Counted from the stretch's first letter, positions 46,464 to 56,384 are shown. The stretch is DNA of 64,000 nucleotides from Hyphomicrobiales bacterium (GCA_900466745.1 UBNE01000002.1:117608-181607), one strand, 5' to 3'. Numbers and translations are program-made. Notes: generated by a model not told the origin, from the sequence alone.

Positions 46464-47902
46464 GATTCCACGCCCTCGCGCCCATGGCCGAAGACCGTCT
46501 TGACCTCGAGGAAGTCCTCGAAACCGAAGATTCCGCATTCGCGACCATTGCCGGATTGCTTGTAGCCGCCAAAGGGCGCGGCGCTGTCGAGAGGCGCGCC
46601 GTTGAGATGGACCATGCCGGCCCGCATCCGGCGCGCCACATGGCGGGCACGATCGCGGTCGCCGGAGGTGACGTAGCTCGACAAGCCGTAGGGCGTGTCA
46701 TTGGCGACGGCGATCGCCTCCTCCTCCGAATCATAGGGAATGATCGCCAGCACGGGGCCGAAAACCTCTTCGCGTGCGATCGTCATGTCGTTGCTCACAT
46801 CTGCGAAAATCGTGGGGCGGACATAGTAGCCGCGCTCGAGCCCATCCGGCCGGCCGAGGCCGCCGGCGACAAGCGTCGCACCTTCCGCGATCGCGATGCC
46901 GATCAGCCGCTGGATGCGCTCGAACTGGGTCGCGCTGACGACGGGACCAAGCGCCGTGCCGGCGGCGCGGGGCGGGCCGACCCGCAGCGCCCCGGCCGCC
47001 TGGCCGGCCAGCGCCACCACCTCGTCATGGCGAGCCCGCGGCACGAGCAGGCGCGTCGGAGCGTTGCAGGACTGCCCGCTATTGCCGAAGCAGCTCCGCA
47101 CGCTGCGCGGAACGGCGCTGGCGAAATCGGCATCGTCGAGCAGAAGATTGGGCGACTTGCCTCCCAGCTCCTGATGGACGCGCTTGACGGTGTCCGCCGC
47201 CGCCTTCGCCACCAGGACGCCGGCACGGGTCGAGCCGGTGAAGGACACCATCTCGACATCGCGGTGGCGCACCAGCGCCTCGCCGGCGGTCGGCCCGTCG
47301 CCGTTGATCATGTTGTAGACGCCGGCAGGGATGCCGGCTGCGTGAACCATCTCGCTGAAGAGAAGTGCCGAGATCGGCGCCACCTCGCTCGGCTTCAGCA
47401 CCATGGTGCAACCGGTGGCCAGAGCCGGGGCGACCTTGCAGGCGATCTGGTTCATCGGCCAGTTCCAGGGCGTGATGAAGCCGCAGACGCCGACCGGCTC
47501 GCGCGTGACGAGGGCGTCGTTGATGAAGCGATCGAAGCGGTAGTCGCGCAGAACCGCCACCGCCTGCTGCAGATGGTCGAGCCCGGCCGGGGCCTGGGCC
47601 CTGCGCGCCAATTCCAGCGGCGCGCCCATCTCCAGCGAGATCGCTTCGGCCATCTCGTCCTGACGCTTGCGATATTCCTCGATCAGGGCTTCCAGCAGTT
47701 CGATCCGCTCCAGCCGGCTCGTGCGCGCATAGCCGTCGAAGGAGCGTTTCGCCGCCGCGACGGCGGCATCGACATCGGCCGCGCTGGCCAGCGCGATCTC
47801 CGCGAAAGCTGCTTCGGTCGACGGATCGACGACCGGAAGCACCGCGGTTCCGACCGCGGCAACCCAGCGGCCGTCGATATAGAACTCGCGATAGGACGTC
47901 AT
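46460..47902 (-). CDS. NAD-dependent aldehyde dehydrogenase
   Basis: The protein has 480 residues from ATG 47902, overlapping the amidohydrolase stop by ATGA. It has the ALDH series: PWNWPMNQIACKVAPALATGCTMVLKPSE, VSFTGSTRAG, general base Glu in HQELGGKSPN, catalytic Cys in CFGNSGQSCNAPTR, and EEVFGPVLAIIPYDSEEEAIAVANDTPYGLS. It would oxidise an aldehyde such as that made by the TPP enzyme. Position between an M20 hydrolase and the FAD dehydrogenase supports a multi-step catabolic chain. Confidence 0.9.
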   Translation of the reverse strand: MTSYREFYIDGRWVAAVGTAVLPVVDPSTEAAFAEIALASAADVDAAVAAAKRSFDGYARTSRLERIELLEALIEEYRKRQDEMAEAISLEMGAPLELARRAQAPAGLDHLQQAVAVLRDYRFDRFINDALVTREPVGVCGFITPWNWPMNQIACKVAPALATGCTMVLKPSEVAPISALLFSEMVHAAGIPAGVYNMINGDGPTAGEALVRHRDVEMVSFTGSTRAGVLVAKAAADTVKRVHQELGGKSPNLLLDDADFASAVPRSVRSCFGNSGQSCNAPTRLLVPRARHDEVVALAGQAAGALRVGPPRAAGTALGPVVSATQFERIQRLIGIAIAEGATLVAGGLGRPDGLERGYYVRPTIFADVSNDMTIAREEVFGPVLAIIPYDSEEEAIAVANDTPYGLSSYVTSGDRDRARHVARRMRAGMVHLNGAPLDSAAPFGGYKQSGNGRECGIFGFEDFLEVKTVFGHGREGVES

Positions 47903-49170
47903 GGGCTCTCTTCCTGCCGTCCCTCGGCGAGCCGGCGGTCGTAGTCGAGCACGGCCCGGAGCAGGACCTGCGCTCCGGCGCCGCAATCGCCGAAGGAGGC
48001 CTCCTCCGCCTCGTTGTGGCTGAGGCCCCCGGCGCAAGGCACGAAGATCATCGCCGTCGGCGCGACGCGCGCGATATAGGCCGCGTCATGCCCGGCTCCC
48101 GAGGTGATCTCGCGCATGCGGTAACCGAGGCTGCCGGCAGCATGGCGCACCGAGGCGAGGCAGCGCGGATCGAACGGCACCGGCGGCGAATCCCAGATGC
48201 GCCTCAGCGTTCCGGAGACGCCCTGTTCCGTGCAGATCGCCGCGAGAGCCTGCTCGATCGCGGCTTCGATCCCGTCGAGCGCGCCCGCATCGGGATGGCG
48301 CAGATCGACCGAGAGGGAAGCGGCACCCGGAATGACGTTACGGGATCCGGGATGGACCGCGATCGTGCCCACGGTCGCGACGGCGCCCGGGCAGGCACGC
48401 GCCGCGCCCTGGACGGCCAGCACCAGCGCGGCAGCGGCGGGAAGCGCGTCCCTGCGCATCGCCATCGGCGTCGAGCCGGCATGCGATTCGCGGCCGCCGA
48501 TCTCGACATCGTACCAGCGCATGCCCTGGACGCCGGTGACGACGCCGATCGTATCGCCTTCGGCCTCGAGTATCGGCCCCTGCTCGATATGCAGCTCGAA
48601 CATCGCGCCGATCCGCGTTGCTCCGGCGGGGACGTCACCGCGATAGGAGATCGCCTCGATCGCGTGCGCGAAACTGGTCCCCTCCGAATCCAGTCGGCTG
48701 TCGGCATAGGCCCTGTCGAAGACGCCGGCATGCACGCCCGAGCCGAGCATGGCGGGCGCGAAACGCGAACCTTCCTCGTTCGTCCAGTTCACCAGCATGA
48801 TCGGCGCATGGGTCTCGTAATCGGCCGCATGCAAGGTGCGCAGGCATTCGAGCCCGGCCAGGACCCCGAGCACGCCGTCGAACTTGCCTCCCGTCGGCTG
48901 GGTGTCGAGATGGCTGCCCATCGCGATCGGCGGCAGCGTCCCGTCCCGCCCCGGCCTGGTCGCGAACATATTGCCGACCTCGTCGACCTGCACCGTGCAG
49001 CCGAGCTTCTCGCATTCGGCTTTGAACCAGTCGCGAACGCGCCGGTCCTCCTCGCTCAACGTCAGGCGCCGGATGCCGCCCCTGGCGGTGCCGCCGATCC
49101 GCGCCGTCTCCATGAGGTCGTTCCAGAGCCGCTTCGCGTCGATGCTCAGGTTGTTCGCAGGCTTCGTCAT
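47899..49170 (-). CDS. M20-type amidohydrolase (N-carbamoyl-amino-acid hydrolase/allantoate amidohydrolase-like)
   Basis: The protein has 423 residues from ATG 49170. It shows the zinc-binding set of the hydantoinase/carbamoylase family: GSHLDTQPTGGKFDGVLGVLAGLE (His and bridging Asp), VNWTNEEGSRFAPAMLGSG (catalytic and metal Glu), FELHIEQGP (metal His) and SGAGHDAAYIARVAPTAMIFVPCAGGLSHNEAEE. This group removes N-carbamoyl or amidino-carbamoyl groups. In this operon it could act on ureido or carbamoyl products from the deiminase-fold enzyme. The stop overlaps the ALDH start. Confidence 0.85.
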   Translation of the reverse strand: MTKPANNLSIDAKRLWNDLMETARIGGTARGGIRRLTLSEEDRRVRDWFKAECEKLGCTVQVDEVGNMFATRPGRDGTLPPIAMGSHLDTQPTGGKFDGVLGVLAGLECLRTLHAADYETHAPIMLVNWTNEEGSRFAPAMLGSGVHAGVFDRAYADSRLDSEGTSFAHAIEAISYRGDVPAGATRIGAMFELHIEQGPILEAEGDTIGVVTGVQGMRWYDVEIGGRESHAGSTPMAMRRDALPAAAALVLAVQGAARACPGAVATVGTIAVHPGSRNVIPGAASLSVDLRHPDAGALDGIEAAIEQALAAICTEQGVSGTLRRIWDSPPVPFDPRCLASVRHAAGSLGYRMREITSGAGHDAAYIARVAPTAMIFVPCAGGLSHNEAEEASFGDCGAGAQVLLRAVLDYDRRLAEGRQEESP

Positions 49171-49178
49171 GAGGTCTC

Positions 49179-50720
49179 TCAGCAGGGAACTTCGATCAGG
49201 AACGGACCCGGGCGGCCGAAGCTCGTCCGTACCAGTTCGATCAGGCGTTCGACGCTGTCCGCACGGGCTCCCTCCACGCCCATGCCGCCGGCGAGCTTGA
49301 CCCAGTCGAGATCGGGGCGGCGCAAGTCGAGCATGTCGAGCGCCGTCCGCCCGGGGTTCAGCGCACCGACATTGAACAGCTCGGTCTCGAGGCTCTGATA
49401 GGCACGGTTGGCGAAAATGATGGTGGTGACATTGAGGTTCTCGCGCGCCTGCGTCCACAGGGCCTGCAAGGTGTACATGCCGCTGCCATCGGCCTGCAGC
49501 GCCACCGTACGCCGTTCCGGGCAGGCCACCGCCGCGCCGGTCGCCAGCGGCAGCCCGATGCCGATCGAACCGCCGGTGAGCTGCAGCCAGTCATGGGCCG
49601 GAGCGCCGGCCGTATGCCGATAGCAGAAGCCGGCGGCATTGATGCTCTCGTCGACCAGAATCGCGTCCTCGGGCAGCAGCGCGCCGACGACGGCGGCGGC
49701 GGCTTCCGCGGTCAGCGCACCGGAGGGCAACCCCGGGCGGGCCAGCGCCTGCAGGACCGGCGGCGCACCGGCACCGATCAGTTCGGCGAGACGCTCGAGC
49801 GCATCATCGAGATCGTCTTCCGGCGCCGCGAGGCAATGGACCGTGCAATCCGGCGGCAGAACGAGGCTGGGCTTGCCGGGATAGGCGAAGAAGGCGACCG
49901 GCTCCTGCGCGCCGATCAGCACGACGCGGCGCAGCTCGCCAAGCTGCGCGAGCGCATCGGTAACGGGGTAGAAGACCCGCTCGAGCACGACGCGCCCCGC
50001 GCCCCGCGCGATGCGGGCATTGGACGTCGGCGCCATCAGGCGCACGCCATGCGTCTGCGCGATACGGCTCGCCAGCTCCAGCGGCCGGGCGCGCAGGGCG
50101 CGGCCACCGACCAGCAGCAGTGTCGGCTCGCCGGATCGCAGCGCGGCCGCAGCCTCCCTCAGCGCCTCGTCCGAGACCTTCGGGCGCGCGGGCGGTGCCA
50201 GGCGCGGGGCCGGACCGTCGGCATCGTTCCAGGCGGTATCGGCCGGCAGGATCAGCGTCGCGACCCGACCGGCACCGGACAGCGCCGCCGCCACCGCCTC
50301 GGCCCCGTCACGGGCGACCGCACGGGCGTCCTTCGAGGTCCTCACCCAGTCCGACATGGGGCGGGCGACACCTTCCACATCCGAGGTCAGCGGCGCGTCA
50401 TAGAGGCTGTGATGCGTGGCGTGATCGCCAACGATGTTGACAATCGGAGTATTGGCCTTGCGGGCGTTATGCAGATTGGCCAGCGCGTTGCCGAGGCCGG
50501 GGCCGAGATGGAGCAAGGTGGCCGCCGGCTTGTCCGCCATGCGGGCATAGCCATCGGCCGCCCCGGAAACGACGCCCTCGAACAATCCGAGCACGCAGCG
50601 CATGCCGGGAACGCGGTCCAGAGCCGCGACGAAATGCATTTCGGACGTGCCCGGATTGGCGAAACAGGTATCGATTCCGCTTGCGATCAGCGTCCTGACC
50701 AAGCTTTCCGCGCCGTTCAT
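49179..50720 (-). CDS. TPP-dependent 2-oxoacid decarboxylase-like enzyme (acetolactate synthase family)
   Basis: This 513-residue protein has an N-terminal PYR domain with CFANPGTSEMHFVAALD and the cofactor Glu in FEGVVSGAADGYARM, a central domain, and a PP domain with GGSIGIGLPLATGAAV, QADGSGMYTLQALWTQ and RENLNVTTIIFANRAYQS. The opening GIDTCFANPGTSE and the size suit benzoylformate decarboxylase or AruI (2-ketoarginine decarboxylase) rather than acetolactate synthase, which is longer. The domestic role would be to decarboxylate a 2-oxo acid to an aldehyde for the ALDH gene downstream. Eight bases separate it from the amidohydrolase. Confidence 0.85.
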   Translation of the reverse strand: MNGAESLVRTLIASGIDTCFANPGTSEMHFVAALDRVPGMRCVLGLFEGVVSGAADGYARMADKPAATLLHLGPGLGNALANLHNARKANTPIVNIVGDHATHHSLYDAPLTSDVEGVARPMSDWVRTSKDARAVARDGAEAVAAALSGAGRVATLILPADTAWNDADGPAPRLAPPARPKVSDEALREAAAALRSGEPTLLLVGGRALRARPLELASRIAQTHGVRLMAPTSNARIARGAGRVVLERVFYPVTDALAQLGELRRVVLIGAQEPVAFFAYPGKPSLVLPPDCTVHCLAAPEDDLDDALERLAELIGAGAPPVLQALARPGLPSGALTAEAAAAVVGALLPEDAILVDESINAAGFCYRHTAGAPAHDWLQLTGGSIGIGLPLATGAAVACPERRTVALQADGSGMYTLQALWTQARENLNVTTIIFANRAYQSLETELFNVGALNPGRTALDMLDLRRPDLDWVKLAGGMGVEGARADSVERLIELVRTSFGRPGPFLIEVPC

Positions 50721-50787
50721 GCCCTTTTTGTCCCGTCTTGTCCTGCCGGAAGAATGGAGGGCCGGGCATCAGCCCGGCCCGCTGTGG

Positions 50788-51795
50788 TCAGAGCGGGTCG
50801 CGGATCAACGGCGAGGTCGAGCAGTGAATGCCGCCGCCGCCGAGCGCGACCTTGTCGTATTCCACGACGCGGACGGTGATGCCCGCCTTGTCGAACTTGG
50901 CCTGCGTCCGCTCGGACAGGCCGCCCGCCATGATCACCCTGCCCGGGCGCACGGCGAGGCAATTGATGACCCAGTTGCCGTCGTCCGGGCAGACCTCGAT
51001 CTGGCGAATTCCGAGCTGCGTCAGCCGCTCGAGGAACCAGAAGGGCAGCAGCGTCGGGTTCACGAAAGCGGTCTCGGCGTCGACCATCACGAACATGCCG
51101 TCGATATGCAGCCGATAGCCGGTGAGATCGACCCGGAGCAGCTCGACCCCGTGGACACGCAGCACTTCCTCGAGCTGACGAGCACCTTCTTCGTTCACCC
51201 GGCTCGACAGGCCGACGACGGCGACCTTCGGCGTGATGAAGGCGAAGCTGCCGCCTTCCATCAGGCCGGTGCCGCCGATCGTCCGCAGGATCGGCATGCC
51301 GAGCTTGGCGAGGGTGCGCGTGACCGGCAACTCCTCGCCGCGGCGGATCGGCGGGCCGAGCCGTGTGACGATCGCGCCGCCATCGATGGCGATGACGCTG
51401 TCGCGGGTGTAGACCGACTTCATCTTGCCCGGAGCGCATTCGTCCAGGAAGACGACCTCGGCCCCCTCCTCGCGCAGGGCGGCGACGAGCTTGTCGTGCT
51501 GGGCCTGCTGGGCCGGAAGATCGGGGATCGAATCGCCGCGCCAGTACCAGCCCTGCTCGGGGTCGCCGAAGGCGCCGATATCCGGGATGCGCTTGCTCGG
51601 ATCGACGATGTCGAGCTCGGGGCCGGGGCGGTGCATCAGCACCTTGCGGATCTGGCCGACATCGTTGTTGCAGCCCCAGCGGCGCCCCCAGACCTCGACC
51701 TGCTCGGACTCGGCCTCGAAGGCCGGCTCCGCCCGCGAGGCGAAGGTTTTGATCAGCATGTTGTAACGGTATTCGTGTTCCGAAATGATCGACAT
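50788..51795 (-). CDS. Arginine deiminase/amidinotransferase-fold enzyme (DDAH-like)
   Basis: The protein has 335 residues from ATG 51795 with AGGAG close upstream. It has guanidine-modifying enzyme landmarks: TRDSVIAIDGGAIVTRL, MEGGSFAFI, catalytic His in LTGYRLHIDGMFVMVD, and the catalytic Cys near the C-terminus in GGGGIHCSTSPLIRDPL. An N-terminal EVWGRRWGCNNDVGQIRKVLMHRPG opens the fold. This superfamily hydrolyses or transfers amidino groups from arginine, methylarginine, agmatine or guanidino acids. Its presence strongly suggests the operon feeds on an arginine derivative. It is between two hydrolase genes. Confidence 0.85.
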   Translation of the reverse strand: MSIISEHEYRYNMLIKTFASRAEPAFEAESEQVEVWGRRWGCNNDVGQIRKVLMHRPGPELDIVDPSKRIPDIGAFGDPEQGWYWRGDSIPDLPAQQAQHDKLVAALREEGAEVVFLDECAPGKMKSVYTRDSVIAIDGGAIVTRLGPPIRRGEELPVTRTLAKLGMPILRTIGGTGLMEGGSFAFITPKVAVVGLSSRVNEEGARQLEEVLRVHGVELLRVDLTGYRLHIDGMFVMVDAETAFVNPTLLPFWFLERLTQLGIRQIEVCPDDGNWVINCLAVRPGRVIMAGGLSERTQAKFDKAGITVRVVEYDKVALGGGGIHCSTSPLIRDPL

Positions 51796-51842
51796 GTTGT
51801 TCTCCTGAATCCGGCGCTGAACGGCTGTCTCGCAGCGGCTTC

Positions 51843-53441
51843 TCAGCCGGCAGCGGTCGGAATGGTCCATTCGTGGCCGCGGGCGGTGGTGACGTATTCC
51901 GGCCAGCGATAGTTGACGGGCGCCTCGAAATCGGCGGGCAGGAGCGGCGCCACCCACCTCTCGCCGCCGATGCCGCCGCCGGTGCGCTCCTTGAACTCCT
52001 CCTGGGCGGCGGCGAGGCTGGTGCCGTCCGTCAGAAGATCCACGATGGTGGTGGCGATCACCCTGGCGGCCGTGCTCCACATCGGATCGATGCAGGCCGG
52101 CATGCCGCCCATGGCGTAGCGGGTCCATTCCGGATAGCGGTAGCCGGGCGGCGCCTTGAGCGTCGGGCGCCCGACATAGAGCCGTACCGTTGGCGCATGC
52201 CACGTGTAGTCGACATAGTCGTCCGCAGCGAGGTTCTTCTGCCAGGCGGGCAGTTGGGCGCGGAAGGCCGCCTCGCCGTCCCACGGCGCCGTCAGCCGCT
52301 GGATCTCCGGCATGAAGGGATCGTCCATCGGCTCCAGGCCGAGATTGCGCTGGATCTCGCGGCCGAAGGCGCGGGCCTCTTCCCCCCATCGCGGTGCGCC
52401 GATCGCGGCGAAATTGCGCCAGGCCGCTTGCGCCATTGCGTGGTTCGGAAGGCCGGCCCTGGTGCGGGTGATCCAGGCCGGGGTCACCGTGCAATGGCTC
52501 ATCGCGGCGCAGTGCTCGGCGTTGCGATCGAGGACGGCAAAGACGCGCTCGCACATGTCGAGGGTCGGCGCGCGCAGGGAGTACTGGATCTGGGCGAGGC
52601 CGGGAGCGAGATTATCCGCGGCCGCATAGCCGGCCTGGACGATGTACTCGTTGAGGGTCCAACTGCCGTGATGCGGCAACATGGATTCCTTCATGTATTT
52701 GGACGAGGTGTACATCAGGCAGACCGCATCGATCGCGCCCGGCGCTCGCGCGGTCGAGTGACTATGGGTCACGCCGGCGAAGGCGCCGGTCTGCTGCCAG
52801 GTCTCGGGATCCGGGCATTCGAAGGTGTAGATCCGGCTCCAATAGGGAGCGCTGTGGGTGTCCCAGAAGCAACTGTTCGCCAGCGCCGGGAACGAGTGCG
52901 GGTGGAAGCTGATCGCCGCATCGAGATCATTGTAATAGCCCTTCGCCGCATGCACCGGCTTCGAGCCGCACATCTTCTCGGCCGGCTCGCCGAAGAACTT
53001 GATGCGGCCCTTGATGCCGTGCTTTTCCATGGCGTGCTTGGCGGCCAGGAAACCGGCGAAGGAACCGATGCCGAGCGCCGAATGCGGGTCGGTGTGGCCG
53101 GCGGCGTGACGGCTGACGCCCGCGCGCGGCTTGCGGAAGGGAACGGCCTCCTGCGAAGTTCCCGGCACGGCGTCGTACTCGGCGTAGCCGCCGATGGTCG
53201 GGCCGTTGCCATTGGACCATTCGGCGCAGAATGCCGTCGGCATGCCGCCGGACCCCTCCTCGACGGTGAAGCCCTCGGCACGCAGCCGCTCGACATACCA
53301 GGCGACCGAGCGGTACTCGCGCCAGGACGGCTCGTGCAGGTCCCAGATCGTCATATGGTCGGCGGAGAGGCGTTCTGCGTTCTGCTCCAGCCAGGCGAGC
53401 GCGCTATGCTTGGCTGCGCCGAAATCGCTGATATCGGACAT
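51843..53441 (-). CDS. M20-family amidohydrolase (AbgB/ACY1L2-like)
   Basis: The protein has 532 residues from ATG 53441. The peptidase M20/M20D blocks are visible: PTIGGYAEYDAVPGTSQEAV (in place of the first metal site), AAGHTDPHSALGIGSFAGFLAAKHAMEKHG (His, Asp), KFFGEPAEKMCGSKPVHAAKGYY (Glu) and SFHPHSFPALANSCFWDTH. It resembles p-aminobenzoyl-glutamate hydrolase B and N-acyl amidohydrolases. It could remove an acyl or amide group from the imported compound first. It is the first enzyme gene after the importer. A full-length intact frame with family-size ends. Confidence 0.84.
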   Translation of the reverse strand: MSDISDFGAAKHSALAWLEQNAERLSADHMTIWDLHEPSWREYRSVAWYVERLRAEGFTVEEGSGGMPTAFCAEWSNGNGPTIGGYAEYDAVPGTSQEAVPFRKPRAGVSRHAAGHTDPHSALGIGSFAGFLAAKHAMEKHGIKGRIKFFGEPAEKMCGSKPVHAAKGYYNDLDAAISFHPHSFPALANSCFWDTHSAPYWSRIYTFECPDPETWQQTGAFAGVTHSHSTARAPGAIDAVCLMYTSSKYMKESMLPHHGSWTLNEYIVQAGYAAADNLAPGLAQIQYSLRAPTLDMCERVFAVLDRNAEHCAAMSHCTVTPAWITRTRAGLPNHAMAQAAWRNFAAIGAPRWGEEARAFGREIQRNLGLEPMDDPFMPEIQRLTAPWDGEAAFRAQLPAWQKNLAADDYVDYTWHAPTVRLYVGRPTLKAPPGYRYPEWTRYAMGGMPACIDPMWSTAARVIATTIVDLLTDGTSLAAAQEEFKERTGGGIGGERWVAPLLPADFEAPVNYRWPEYVTTARGHEWTIPTAAG

Positions 53442-53460
53442 GGTTCTGCCTTTCGATGCT

Positions 53461-54255
53461 TCAGCTCCCGCGCCGCGAGCGCACATAGGCGTCCGCGCAC
53501 AGCAGGCTGACGGTGACGGCGATGAGGACTGCGGCGACGGCGGCCATGGTGGGGTCGAGCGACTCGTTGATGCCGTCCCACATCCGGCGCGGCAGGGTGA
53601 AGACGGCCCGGCCCGCGATGAAAAGCGCGAGGACGAGTTCGTCCCAGCTATGAATGAAGGCGAAGATCAGCCCCGAGACGACGCCGGGCATGATGTTCGG
53701 GATGATCACGAGGCGAAGGGTCTGGCCCATGCTGGCCCCCAGGCTGAGCGAAGCCTGCTCGAGGCGCGGGTCGAAGCCGGCGAGCGCCGTCGAAACCGTG
53801 ATCACCACATAGGGAATGCCGGTGACCGCATGGGCGATGATCAGCCCGGCATAGGTGTCGAGCAGGCGCAGATCGATCCAAAACTGGTAGATGCCGAGCG
53901 CGTAGACGATGGTCGGCACCATGATCGGCGCCAGCATCAGCATGCGCACGAGGTCGCTGGCGCGGCTGCCGAGGCGCCAGCAGCCGATCGCGCAGAGCGT
54001 CCCGGCAACGACGGCGACGGCCGTCGAGGCGCAGGCAATGACGAAGCTCTGCAGAATGCTGGTCAGCCAGGGACCGCTGCCGAACAGGTTCCGGTAATAC
54101 TGGAAGGAGACCCCCGACTCCGGCAGCGAGAGATAGTGCCGGTCCGTCACCGAGACGGCGAAGACCACCGTGATCGGAAGCACGAGGAAGCAGATGATCG
54201 CCCAGGCCAGCGAGCGCGTCATGATCGAGATGTTGCCGAAGCCGCTGCCGATCAT
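53461..54255 (-). CDS. PotC-type ABC transporter permease
   Basis: The protein has 264 residues from ATG 54255, 4 bases after the other permease stop; a GTG-like extension to 54273 would overlap it. Six helices are visible and the BPD_transp_1 EAA-type motif is in LEQASLSLGASMGQTLRLVIIPNIMPGVVSGLIFAFIHSWDELVLALFI. It is like YdcV/PotC permeases that import polyamines and related cations. It pairs with the permease encoded just upstream. The Arg-rich end RSRRGS faces the cytoplasm. Confidence 0.92.
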   Translation of the reverse strand: MIGSGFGNISIMTRSLAWAIICFLVLPITVVFAVSVTDRHYLSLPESGVSFQYYRNLFGSGPWLTSILQSFVIACASTAVAVVAGTLCAIGCWRLGSRASDLVRMLMLAPIMVPTIVYALGIYQFWIDLRLLDTYAGLIIAHAVTGIPYVVITVSTALAGFDPRLEQASLSLGASMGQTLRLVIIPNIMPGVVSGLIFAFIHSWDELVLALFIAGRAVFTLPRRMWDGINESLDPTMAAVAAVLIAVTVSLLCADAYVRSRRGS

Positions 54256-54259
54256 GGTC

Positions 54260-55141
54260 TCAGCCCGCCCCAAAGAGTTTGCGCAGGTTGACGAGCCGGC
54301 TCAGCATCGCAAGGAGCACGCCGATTACGATCAGCAGCACGGCGGCCAGCATGCTGGCGACGCCCCACCGGACGACCTCGAGAATCTGGACCTTGATGTA
54401 TTCCGCGATCATCAGCGTCTTGCCGCCGCCGAGCAGGGCCGGAGTGACGAAGAAGCCGAGCGAGAAGATGAAGACCAGGATGCCCGCGCCGACCACCCCC
54501 GGCAGCGAAAGCGGCAGGAAGACCCGCCGGAAGGCCTCGAACCGCGACGCGCCGAGGCCGCGGGCGGCGGCGATGCAGCGCTGGTCGATGTCACGCATGT
54601 TCGAGAAGATCGGCAGGATGCCGAGCGGCAGCATGTAGTGCACCATGCCGATCATGACGCCGGTTTCGTTCCAGATCAGGTTCAACGGGGAATCGGTGAC
54701 GCCCGTCGCCATCAGCGCCGCGTTGATTAGCCCTTCCCGACGCAGCAGCACGAACCAGGCGAAGGCGCGCACCAATACCGAGATCCACAGCGGGACCAGC
54801 ACACCGAGGAACATCCAGCGCTGGGCCTTGGCGGAGGAATGGACGAGCGCATAGGCCACGATATAGGCCAAGAGCAGCGTGAGAACCGTGGTCAGCACGC
54901 TGATCCGGGCCGTGGTCCAGAGCATGCGCTGGATCGAGGCGCTGCTCGCGAGAAGAGCGTAATTGTCGAAGCCTGCCGCCGGCACGGTGACGCTCATCCA
55001 GAGCACGCGGCCGATCGGGTAGAAATAGAACACCCCCATCAGGAGGAGAGCCGGCGCGATCAGCAGCCAGTAGCGCGCCGCAGGCGACGCGAGGAGGCTG
55101 CGACCGGCCCGGCTGCGCGCTGGGTCGGCGGGAGCAGTCAT
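54260..55141 (-). CDS. PotB-type ABC transporter permease
   Basis: The protein has 293 residues from ATG 55141 (GTG 55144 is a near alternative). Six or more helices are visible, with AARGLGASRFEAFRRVFLPLSLPGVVGAGILVFIFSLGFFVTPALLGGG as the EAA loop and following helix. Typical of the PotB/YdcU partner of PotC-type permeases. Runs of basic residues at the N-terminus (PARSRAGRSLL) precede the first helix. It forms the heterodimer channel with the next gene product. Confidence 0.92.
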   Translation of the reverse strand: MTAPADPARSRAGRSLLASPAARYWLLIAPALLLMGVFYFYPIGRVLWMSVTVPAAGFDNYALLASSASIQRMLWTTARISVLTTVLTLLLAYIVAYALVHSSAKAQRWMFLGVLVPLWISVLVRAFAWFVLLRREGLINAALMATGVTDSPLNLIWNETGVMIGMVHYMLPLGILPIFSNMRDIDQRCIAAARGLGASRFEAFRRVFLPLSLPGVVGAGILVFIFSLGFFVTPALLGGGKTLMIAEYIKVQILEVVRWGVASMLAAVLLIVIGVLLAMLSRLVNLRKLFGAG

Positions 55142-55235
55142 CACATGTCCGATCGGGTGGGATGGCGCTTGGAAAGCGCACCCATGCCCGCGCGGGCGGG
55201 CATGGGCCGTCTCAGGTCGCGTGGAGGGCGAAGCC

Positions 55236-56339
55236 TTACGAGGAGATCAGGTCCAGGAAGTTCTGGAACGTCTTCGAATGGTTGGCCTTGTACCACGCGG
55301 CGTCGATCTTGGCCTGGACCGCGGCATTGGCGGGATCGGACGGGTTCTTCTGCTTCAGCTCAGGCGGCACGAGCGCGTCGGCGGCGGGATTCGAGGGGCC
55401 GTTGCCCATCGCCGCCAGGAGCTTGATCTGGCCTTCCGGCTGCTGCATCGAGGCAATGGCCCGCATGGCCTCCTTGCCGGCGGGATTGCCCTTGGGCACG
55501 ACCCAGAGACCGGGCTGGAGCAGGCCGTCCTTGAAGGTGTAGGTGACGCGTCCCTGCGTCTCGTCCGCCAGCACATTGGCGCGGGTGTGCCAGAGGAGGC
55601 CCATCACGCATTCGCCGTCGCGCATCAGGCTCTGGCTCTCCGAACCGCTGCTCCAGAACAGCAGGTCCTTCTTGATCGTCGCGATCTTGGCGAAGGCGCG
55701 CTTGACGTCGAGCGGGTAGAGCTTGTCCCTGGGGACGCCATCGGCGATCAGGGCCAGCTCGAGCATCGCCTGCGAGTCCTTGCGCATCATGCGCCGGCCC
55801 GGATATTTCTTCGTGTCGAAGAAGTCGGCCAGCGTCGGCTCGCCGGAAATCTTGCTCTTGTCCCAGGCGAGGACGGAGCTGAACATGTAGTTCACCACCC
55901 CCTCTTCATAGGCGAATTCCGGCGTCAGCTTGGTCTTGTCGACGATCGAATAGTCGATCTTCTCCAGCGCATTGTGCGGGCCGAGCTCGGCCAGGGTCGT
56001 GATGCCGGCGTCGCAAATGTCCCAGGTGACATGGCGCGACTGGACCATCGTCAGGATCTTGCCGTTGAGCGGGCCGCTGCCGTCGAGCACGAGCTTGCCG
56101 CCCTGCGCGGCGAACGGCTTCACATAGGCTTCGTCGAAGGCCTTCATGGCGACGCCGCCGTAATTAACCAGCACGACCTCCTTGCCGGCCTGGGCCCGCG
56201 CGGCTCCGCTGCCCAGAGCGAGCGCCGCCGGCGCGACGCCGAGCGCGAGCGCGCTGCGGATCAGGTCACGACGTGTCTGCCCGCCGCCGATCTCGGTCGC
56301 CAGGACTCCGCAATCTTCCGCAAAGCTCTGCTTTTCCAT
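55236..56339 (-). CDS. Polyamine-type ABC binding protein (PotD/SBP_bac_8 family)
   Basis: This 367-residue protein has a twin-arginine-type signal (RRDLIRSALALGVAPAALAL) after 20 leader residues, then the PotD-like fold: KEVVLVNYGGVAMKAFDEAYVKPFAAQGGKLVL, WDICDAGITTLAELGPHNALEKIDYSIVDKTKL and FFDTKKYPGRRMMRKDSQAMLELALIADGVPRDKLYPLDVKRAF. The ligand is likely cationic or amide-like, by the polyamine-importer family. Spaced 95 bases before the permease, enough for a hairpin. An ATPase gene lies upstream at 56385. Confidence 0.9.
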   Translation of the reverse strand: MEKQSFAEDCGVLATEIGGGQTRRDLIRSALALGVAPAALALGSGAARAQAGKEVVLVNYGGVAMKAFDEAYVKPFAAQGGKLVLDGSGPLNGKILTMVQSRHVTWDICDAGITTLAELGPHNALEKIDYSIVDKTKLTPEFAYEEGVVNYMFSSVLAWDKSKISGEPTLADFFDTKKYPGRRMMRKDSQAMLELALIADGVPRDKLYPLDVKRAFAKIATIKKDLLFWSSGSESQSLMRDGECVMGLLWHTRANVLADETQGRVTYTFKDGLLQPGLWVVPKGNPAGKEAMRAIASMQQPEGQIKLLAAMGNGPSNPAADALVPPELKQKNPSDPANAAVQAKIDAAWYKANHSKTFQNFLDLISS

Positions 56340-56384
56340 CTCAATCCCCTGTTTTTGTTGATGATCTCGACAGGCGCGCGATCG